Under the pieces are notes generated by a model, which made no database searches, was not told where the DNA came from, and was given only the letters and a program-made list of their open reading frames with translations. Both the position numbers and the translations under genes were made by a program. This document shows positions 5,640 to 10,021 of a DNA stretch of 10,021 nt, piece by piece. The DNA is from Candidatus Woykebacteria bacterium RBG_16_39_9b (GTDB lineage Bacteria > Patescibacteriota > Microgenomatia > Woykebacterales > RBG-16-39-9b): the NCBI GenBank assembly GCA_001816695.1, contig MHCR01000010.1, forward strand, positions 25,595 to 35,615, read 5' to 3'. The first letter of the stretch is position 1. Each line of letters opens with the position of its first letter.

Positions 5640-6020
5640 TCACACTCTTCTTCTCTTTCTCGGCCTTGGGCCGTTATGAGGCATCGGTGTAATGTCAGCA
5701 ATAGCAACAATTTGTATGCCGCTATTTTTGATAGCCCTAATCGCTGCATCTCGTCCAGATCCTGGACCACGCACAAACACCTCTACTTCTTTTACACCTT
5801 TTTCTAATGCTTTTTTGGCAGCTGTTTCAGCCGCCGTTGTTGCAGCAAAAGGAGTTGATTTCCTTGCCCCTTTAAATCCCGCGGCACCAGAACTACCCCA
5901 GACTATACTATCTCCTAAACTATCTGTAATGGACACAATAGTATTATTAAAGCTTGCGTTTATATAAACGCGGCCACGGGTAATTTCTTTTTTTAACTGT
6001 TTCTTTTTTGCTACTGCCAT
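5640..6020 (-). CDS. rpsK: 30S ribosomal protein S11
   Basis: 126 residues, full length. S11 lies on the 30S platform near the mRNA exit site and 16S rRNA helix 45. Clear signatures: GRVYINASFNNTIVSITD (16-33), WGSSGAAGFKGARKSTPFAA (41-60), VFVRGPGSGRDAAIRAIKNSG (86-106), and the C-terminal ITPMPHNGPRPRKRRRV, which is nearly universal. The ATG stands 15 bases after the rpsM stop in AT-rich sequence with no evident Shine-Dalgarno; coupling to rpsM translation is plausible but inferred. Confidence 0.97.
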   Translation of the reverse strand: MAVAKKKQLKKEITRGRVYINASFNNTIVSITDSLGDSIVWGSSGAAGFKGARKSTPFAATTAAETAAKKALEKGVKEVEVFVRGPGSGRDAAIRAIKNSGIQIVAIADITPMPHNGPRPRKRRRV

Positions 6021-6035
6021 AAATTAATTCTGACT

Positions 6036-6440
6036 CTAAGAACCACTTGAAGGTTTTTGCATTTTCTGTCTCATTTCTTTTCTCATAGCACCGATAGTTA
6101 CTCGTTTCCCTCTTTTAGTCCTTGCATTGCTTCTAGTTCTTTGGCCTCTAGAAGGTAAGCCCTTTTTGTGCCTTAGACCCCTATAAGTTCCTATTTCTTC
6201 AAGTCTTCTTATATTTTGCTGTATTACCCTTCTTAAATCTCCTTCAATTGGATAAGACTCTACTTCTTTCTGCAATGCCAGAATCTCTTTTTCATTTAAC
6301 TGTTTTACTCTTTTGTCTGGATCTACTTTAGTTTTTTCTAAAATTTTCTTAGCCAATGATCTACCCATTCCGTACACATATGGTAAAGCAAAAAGAATCT
6401 TTTTATTTTCTGGTAACTCTACACCGGCAATTCTAGCCAT
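6036..6440 (-). CDS. rpsM: 30S ribosomal protein S13
   Basis: 134 residues. S13 sits in the 30S head, contacts L5 of the 50S (bridge B1b) and reaches the P-site tRNA through its C-terminal tail. It starts MARIAGVELPENKKI, as in the family. YVYGMGRSLAKKIL (21-34) is the helix-two-turn-helix segment, and the basic tail contains TYRGLRHKKGLPSRGQRTRSNART (85-108). The C-terminal end (MRQKMQKPSSGS) is somewhat longer and less basic than in E. coli. It is the first gene of the alpha-operon part. Its ATG lies 51 bases after rpmJ, a gap holding a strong hairpin, and no strong Shine-Dalgarno is visible. Confidence 0.97.
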   Translation of the reverse strand: MARIAGVELPENKKILFALPYVYGMGRSLAKKILEKTKVDPDKRVKQLNEKEILALQKEVESYPIEGDLRRVIQQNIRRLEEIGTYRGLRHKKGLPSRGQRTRSNARTKRGKRVTIGAMRKEMRQKMQKPSSGS

Positions 6441-6463
6441 AATTTAATCTTGTCTTTATTTCG

Positions 6464-6481
6464 GCCCCGATTTGTCGGGGC
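6464..6481 (-). promoter_or_regulatory. GC-rich hairpin in the rpmJ-rpsM gap
   Basis: A perfect 7-bp stem GCCCCGA/TCGGGGC with a 4-base CAAA loop on the transcribed (-) strand, in otherwise AT-rich sequence. It lies 23 bases before the rpsM ATG. No T tract follows (CGAAATAAAG instead), so it is not a standard intrinsic terminator. Its position at the start of the alpha-operon section suggests a control or mRNA-processing element; this is an inference. Confidence 0.5.
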
Positions 6482-6483
6482 GC

Positions 6484-6509
6484 AAGCAATGTCAACCTTG
6501 ACGTTGCTT
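6484..6509 (-). repeat. 12-bp inverted repeat spanning the rpmJ stop codon
   Basis: Arms AAGCAATGTCAA (6484-6495) and TTGACGTTGCTT (6498-6509) are complementary except for one position (C-A mismatch in the - strand RNA), separated by two bases, so the tip would open to a 4-6 base loop. It includes the last codons of rpmJ and its TGA stop. It lies two bases from the GC-rich hairpin, giving two tandem hairpins. Confidence 0.5.
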
Positions 6510-6605
6510 ATGGCGCGGGTTATCACAAATAACGTATAAAACTCCACGTCTCTTTACTATTTTGCACTTTTCACACCTTTTTTTAATCGATGCCTGGACC
6601 TTCAT
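6492..6605 (-). CDS. rpmJ: 50S ribosomal protein L36
   Basis: A 37-residue gene starting ATG at 6605 and ending TGA at 6492-6494. The product begins MKVQASIKKRCEKC and ends CDNPRHKQRQG, the classic L36 form. The zinc-ribbon ligands are all present: C11, C14, C27 and H32 (the C+ form). L36 stabilises the 23S rRNA near the GTPase-associated region. The ATG stands one base after the infA stop (TAA-A-ATG), with a GAGG sequence 5 bases upstream inside the end of infA. The order infA-rpmJ-rpsM is standard in bacteria. Confidence 0.95.
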   Translation of the reverse strand: MKVQASIKKRCEKCKIVKRRGVLYVICDNPRHKQRQG

Positions 6606-6606
6606 T

Positions 6607-6840
6607 TTAACCTCTATAAACAATCCTACCCTTTTGGAGATCGTATGGGCTAATTTGAACCCTCACACGATCGCCAGGCAAAATTTTAATATAATGCATC
6701 CTCATCTTACCTGAAATATGGCAGAGTATTACTTTCCCGGCAATTGCTTCTGCAGCTTCTTTTTCGACCTCCACTCTGAAAAGGGTATTAGGCAATGATT
6801 CTAAAACTTTTCCTGAAATCTCAATAATTTCCTTGGACAT
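6607..6840 (-). CDS. infA: translation initiation factor IF-1
   Basis: 77 residues, a single S1-like OB fold. IF-1 binds the 30S A site during initiation. Motifs: EISGKVLESLPNTLFRVEVE (7-26), HISGKMRMHYIKILPGDRV (41-59) and the terminal SPYDLQKGRIVYRG, all typical. Compared with E. coli IF-1, the segment between FRVE and HISGK is 7 residues longer (KEAAEAIAGKVILC region, 27-40), an enlarged beta-hairpin loop. The ATG follows the map stop by 31 bases; this gap has no visible Shine-Dalgarno. The location after map and before rpmJ is the usual one. Confidence 0.95.
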   Translation of the reverse strand: MSKEIIEISGKVLESLPNTLFRVEVEKEAAEAIAGKVILCHISGKMRMHYIKILPGDRVRVQISPYDLQKGRIVYRG

Positions 6841-6871
6841 AACTAATATAAAAGAACCCGAATATTCTACT

Positions 6872-7624
6872 CTAATTAGGCCACGGCGTCAACATTTTTG
6901 TACCTTTTTCTGTTATTGCTATTGTGCGCTCAAAAAGGCCAGAGGGTTCCCGATCTTTGGTAACAAACGTCCAACCATCCGACAGAAGTTCGACTTCTTT
7001 ACCACCTTGGTTATAAATTACCTCCACAGCAAAAGTCATTCCTACCTTAAGTTCTGGGCCAGTTCCCGGTTCACCAACACCAGGTATTAAAGGATCTTCA
7101 TGAAGGTTCTTACCAACCCCGTGCCCAACCAATTCTCTAACAACTGCGAAACCGGCTCCTTCAATTATACTTTGTATACTATTACTAATATCGCCGACTC
7201 TTTTTCCCTTCTTTGCAACGGACAAGGCATCCCATAAAGCTCTTTCACCTAATTTAAGAAACCGTTTAGTCCCAGGAGCAATTGTTCCTACAGGAAACGT
7301 ATGAGCTAAATCTGAATGATACCCCCTATAATAGGCGCCGAGATCAATTCCTAATATATCTCCTTCTTTCAATTTATAGTTAGTCGGCAATCCATGAACA
7401 ACCTGTTCGTTAACTGTGGTACATACACAATATTTATAACCATGGACTTTTTTGAATGATGCTTCGCCACCAAGTTTCTTTATCACTTTCTCTGCTATAT
7501 CATTTAATTGTAGTGTACTTTTACCGGGTAAGATATTATTTTTTACTTCTTCTAAAGCTGCAGCAGCTATTTCGCCTGCTTGGCTCATAATCTTAATCTC
7601 ATCAGATGTCTTTAAGTAAATCAT
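6872..7624 (-). CDS. map: methionine aminopeptidase, type I
   Basis: 250 residues. The enzyme removes the initiator Met from nascent proteins at the ribosome and uses two divalent metal ions. All catalytic positions of the pita-bread fold are visible: H77 (VVHGLP), metal ligands D94 and D105 (GIDLG...HSDLAHTF), H168 (GHGVGKNLHEDP), E201 (FAVEV) and E232 (FERTIAIT). The spacing matches E. coli MetAP (D97, D108, H171, E204, E235) with a constant 3-residue offset. There is no N-terminal zinc-finger or linker extension, so this is the simple type Ia form. The start overlaps the adk end by 23 bases. It sits in the usual adk-map-infA order. Confidence 0.97.
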   Translation of the reverse strand: MIYLKTSDEIKIMSQAGEIAAAALEEVKNNILPGKSTLQLNDIAEKVIKKLGGEASFKKVHGYKYCVCTTVNEQVVHGLPTNYKLKEGDILGIDLGAYYRGYHSDLAHTFPVGTIAPGTKRFLKLGERALWDALSVAKKGKRVGDISNSIQSIIEGAGFAVVRELVGHGVGKNLHEDPLIPGVGEPGTGPELKVGMTFAVEVIYNQGGKEVELLSDGWTFVTKDREPSGLFERTIAITEKGTKMLTPWPN

Positions 7625-8138
7625 CGATATTTTCTCTAACTATATCTACTGGTGGGGTATTGTCAATTGATATAATTTTTACCCCTTTATCCTTAAAATA
7701 ATTAAGTACTGGCTGAGTCTCTTTTTTATACATCTCGAGCCGCATCTTGATAGCTTGAGGTGTATCGTCGTACCGACCTCTCGTTGATAATCTTTCAATT
7801 GCAATTTCTTCGCTTAATTTAATGTAGACTATTAAGTCGATTTTGATCGGTAAGGATTCAGCCTGGCCTGTATTTCTAGGATAACCATCTAGTACTATTC
7901 CTTTTGAAAGATCAAAATCCTTTAAATACTCCTCAAGAGCTGGAATCGAAATTTCATTTGGAATTATCTCCCCCGCTCTCATTAATCTTTTAATTAACCT
8001 ACCTCTTTGCGATCTCTCTTTTTCTAATTCCCTGAATAAATCTCCTGTGTATATATACGGTGCTTTAAGTTTATCGGCTATATATTTTGCGTGAGTGCTT
8101 TTTCCAGAACCTTGTGCACCAAAGACCAATATGTTCAT
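7602..8138 (-). CDS. adk: adenylate kinase, short-LID form
   Basis: 178 residues. It interconverts ATP + AMP and 2 ADP. The Walker A loop is GAQGSGKST (7-15). The AMP-binding part shows TGDLFR (31-36) and DGYPR (84-88). The LID domain is minimal: RLSTRGRYDD (116-125) runs straight into KMRLEMY, so the 30-odd residue insert and zinc-type cysteines of long-form Adk (about 214 aa) are absent. R120, R122 and R133 could serve as the phosphate-contacting arginines. The P-loop has GAQ where GxP is usual, so another short nucleoside monophosphate kinase cannot be fully excluded, but the secY-adk-map context supports Adk. The ATG overlaps the secY stop by one base (TAATG). Confidence 0.93.
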   Translation of the reverse strand: MNILVFGAQGSGKSTHAKYIADKLKAPYIYTGDLFRELEKERSQRGRLIKRLMRAGEIIPNEISIPALEEYLKDFDLSKGIVLDGYPRNTGQAESLPIKIDLIVYIKLSEEIAIERLSTRGRYDDTPQAIKMRLEMYKKETQPVLNYFKDKGVKIISIDNTPPVDIVRENIDDLLKDI

Positions 8139-9421
8139 TACTTCGTTATAAAACCTTCATAACTTCTCATAATTAATTGAGATTCAAGTTGTTTAGAAGT
8201 TTCTAATACAACTGACACAACAATCAAAAGTCCTGTCCCTCCAATGGCTAGAGTACTAATATCGGTTAAATCTTTAATTATAAAGGGCAAAATGGCAACG
8301 GCTCCTAAAAATACTCCGCCAACTAATGTTATTCGGTTCAATATATACGCAATATATTGACTAGTTGCTAATCCAGGACGTATACCAGGTATGAAACCGC
8401 CATATTTTTTTAAATCATCAGCAATTTTGGTCGGATTAAAAGTAACAGCAGTGTAGAAGTATGTAAACGATATCACTAAAATAAAATAAATTGTGCTATA
8501 GTAGGCTGTATTGTTAAAAAAATCGCGAACGTTTGCGGCAATGTCGGCAATCTGTGGGTTTGACGATGTTGAAAGAAAGGTCCCAATCATACCTGGCAGC
8601 AGGATAACTGACACTGCAAAGATGATTGGAATAACTCCAGCTTGATTCACCCTTATGGGCAGATGGGTCGTTTGACCTCCAACAAGCCGATCGCCTCTAA
8701 CCCTCCGGGCATATTGAACAAGAATTCGACGATGCCCCTCATTAACAACAACGACAACTACTATTACCAACAACGCTGCTGCTAAAACTAAAGCAATTTT
8801 AATTAGATTGTCAGTATTAATTACCTGTACTGTTTGACCTAAGGTTATTGGAAGCCTCACAATTATACCGGAAAAAATCAAAATGGAAATTCCATTACCA
8901 ATACCTTGCTCGGTAATCAATTCGCCCAACCACATCAATAATAGTGTGCCGGCCGCCATCGTTACAATAATAGATATAATCTGCAACGGACCAACTTCGC
9001 CCAATACACTAACACCGCTTCTTTGAAGTAGAATAAATACACCATAAGATTGTATGACGGACAATGGAACGGTTAAGAAACGGGTATACTGATTAATTTT
9101 TTGTCTACCATATTCACCTTCTTTTTGTAATTCCTCTAACTTTGGTATAGCTACTGTCAAAAGCTGCATAATAATAGACGCGTTAATATAAGGGTTAAGC
9201 CCAAGAGCAACTATAGAGAAGTTAAGTAACGTTCCACCGGAAAAAAGATCTAGCAATTGCAACAGCTGGCTCTGTGAAAAAAAATCTTTAAGTGCTTGCT
9301 GATCGGCTCCAGGAATTGGAATAAAAGCTAGAATCCTAAAGACAACCACTACTCCAATGGTAAATAAAATTTTATTTCTTAAGTCTGGGGTCTTCCAGAT
9401 AGAGACTAAAGTTCTAACCAT
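8138..9421 (-). CDS. secY: protein translocase subunit SecY
   Basis: 427 residues, ten transmembrane helices. SecY is the channel of the SecYEG translocon in the inner membrane. Recognisable segments: PDLRNKILFTIGVVVVFRI (helix 1), GLNPYINASIIMQLLTVAIP (helix 2), the GQTTHLPIRVNQAGVIPIIFA stretch leading into helix 7, the ribosome- and SecA-binding loop after helix 6 with EGHRRILVQYARR, and the C5-loop segment FNPTKIADDLKKYGGFIPGIRPG. I chose the ATG at 9421 (MVRTLVSIWK), which overlaps the rplO stop by 8 bases and has GGGAAGG 12 bases upstream. A TTG at 9433 would add four residues but has no room for a Shine-Dalgarno. It ends in a TAATG junction with adk. Confidence 0.97.
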   Translation of the reverse strand: MVRTLVSIWKTPDLRNKILFTIGVVVVFRILAFIPIPGADQQALKDFFSQSQLLQLLDLFSGGTLLNFSIVALGLNPYINASIIMQLLTVAIPKLEELQKEGEYGRQKINQYTRFLTVPLSVIQSYGVFILLQRSGVSVLGEVGPLQIISIIVTMAAGTLLLMWLGELITEQGIGNGISILIFSGIIVRLPITLGQTVQVINTDNLIKIALVLAAALLVIVVVVVVNEGHRRILVQYARRVRGDRLVGGQTTHLPIRVNQAGVIPIIFAVSVILLPGMIGTFLSTSSNPQIADIAANVRDFFNNTAYYSTIYFILVISFTYFYTAVTFNPTKIADDLKKYGGFIPGIRPGLATSQYIAYILNRITLVGGVFLGAVAILPFIIKDLTDISTLAIGGTGLLIVVSVVLETSKQLESQLIMRSYEGFITK

Positions 9422-9854
9422 TTGCCAGTTCAACCTTCCCTAAGGCTTTCTCAATAACACTCCTCGCCTTCGAACTAACCGGAACTTTCACTACAACGGG
9501 TACCTTAAGAACCCCGCCATCAACTATTTTTATCTTAACGATATTTTGCGAATTTTTCACCAAACCTATTTTTATTAGCGAATCTTTATCAACAACTGAG
9601 TTTGGTTTAAACTTAGATAACCAGCCAACTTTTATTGAGACCGTCTCTTTGCTTGGCGGATTGCCTATACCTCTTCTCTGGGGAAGTCTTTTTGAAAGTG
9701 CTAACTGCCCCCCTTCAAATCCCAATTTAATCTTTCCTCGCGACCTTTGACCTTTATGACCTCTACCACTGGTCTTACCCTTGCCAGAGGATTCGCCTCT
9801 ACCGATTCTTTTTTTAGATTTAGTTTTAATTTTGCTTAATTTAGATAGTTCCAT
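9414..9854 (-). CDS. rplO: 50S ribosomal protein L15
   Basis: 146 residues. L15 is a late-assembly 23S rRNA-binding protein. The glycine and lysine-rich N-terminal tail shows KKRIGRGESSGKGKTSGRGHKGQRSR (about 14-39), the family signature, followed by GFEGGQLALSKRLPQRRG (48-65). The C-terminal domain contains the usual VVDKDSLIKIGLV segment and ends with VSSKARSVIEKALGKVE. The ATG overlaps the rpsE stop (TAATG), so no L30 gene lies between S5 and L15. The end overlaps secY by 8 bases. The rplO-secY order is universal in bacteria. Confidence 0.97.
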   Translation of the reverse strand: MELSKLSKIKTKSKKRIGRGESSGKGKTSGRGHKGQRSRGKIKLGFEGGQLALSKRLPQRRGIGNPPSKETVSIKVGWLSKFKPNSVVDKDSLIKIGLVKNSQNIVKIKIVDGGVLKVPVVVKVPVSSKARSVIEKALGKVELANG

Positions 9855-10021
9855 TATTTTTTTGATTTGTCCGTAGCAGAAGCCTTTTCACTTTTTACGG
9901 AAGATCTTTCAGAAACTCTTTTTTGCATCTCCGTTAACTGTTTAAGGGCTTCTATGGTTGCATAGACATTAGACGCTTTATTATTCGTACCTAATATCTT
10001 CGATAAAATATTACGAATCCC
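9854..10021 (-). CDS. rpsE: 30S ribosomal protein S5, C-terminal part, truncated by window edge
   Basis: The last 55 codons plus a TAA stop of a gene that begins beyond the window. The translated end reads GIRNILSKILGTNN, then VYATIEALKQL, which matches the conserved S5 C-terminal domain (GI.DVL.K.LGS.N, ..V..ATI.AL..L). A Lys/Ser-rich tail of about 24 residues follows (ending ATDKSKK). S5 acts in the 30S decoding and mRNA-entry region. The stop TAA shares its last base with the rplO ATG. Confidence 0.93.
   Translation of the reverse strand, partial: GIRNILSKILGTNNKASNVYATIEALKQLTEMQKRVSERSSVKSEKASATDKSKK

Noticed and set aside
6464..6481. The GC-rich hairpin as an intrinsic terminator after rpmJ
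   Set aside because: No T tract follows it on the transcribed strand, and the essential alpha-operon genes continue immediately downstream.
6492..6494. UGA as a recoded sense codon (Gracilibacteria-type code)
   Set aside because: TGA falls exactly at the expected end of L36 and of Adk, so it is a true stop.
9422..9433. TTG at 9433 as the secY start
   Set aside because: The purine-rich AAGG touches the TTG with no spacing, and the family N-terminus fits the ATG at 9421 (MVRTLVSIWK).

Overview
The window looks like a fragment of a small, AT-rich bacterial genome of the Candidate Phyla Radiation (Patescibacteria), possibly Microgenomates-like; the lineage is an inference. Three things point there. 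The spc/alpha ribosomal cluster has no rpmD (L30) between rpsE and rplO, and L30 loss is a known CPR trait. Genes are packed with 0-30 base gaps or short overlaps. Adenylate kinase is short (178 aa), without the long LID domain. UGA acts as a normal stop (adk, rpmJ), which argues against the UGA-recoded Gracilibacteria/Absconditabacteria.

Left part (1-2600, + strand): the 3' end of a TauE/SafE-type transporter gene, a four-helix membrane protein of unknown function, a stand-alone NAD(P)H-hydrate dehydratase (nnrD), a 60-residue two-helix membrane protein, and a GC-rich gene for a secreted 3D-domain (cell-wall-lytic-like) protein. The last gene has a base composition quite unlike its neighbours, a TTG start behind a good Shine-Dalgarno, and its own leader. 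Hairpins lie in the 100 bases where it converges on the ribosomal cluster.

Right part (2704-10021, - strand, so read right to left): rpsE (partial)-rplO-secY-adk-map-infA-rpmJ-rpsM-rpsK-rpsD-rpoA-rplQ-rplM-rpsI. This is the end of the spc operon, the alpha operon and the L13-S9 pair in one unbroken co-directional run. It encodes ribosomal proteins, the SecY translocon channel, an adenylate kinase, methionine aminopeptidase, initiation factor IF-1 and the RNA polymerase alpha subunit. The only clear structured interruption is a pair of adjacent hairpins at the rpmJ/rpsM junction, where the spc and alpha parts meet.

No tRNA, rRNA, CRISPR array, insertion sequence or integrase was seen. No non-coding stretch exceeds about 105 bases. 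I did not find a convincing new multi-gene system. The items most worth a second look are the GC-rich 3D-domain gene and the rpmJ/rpsM double hairpin.
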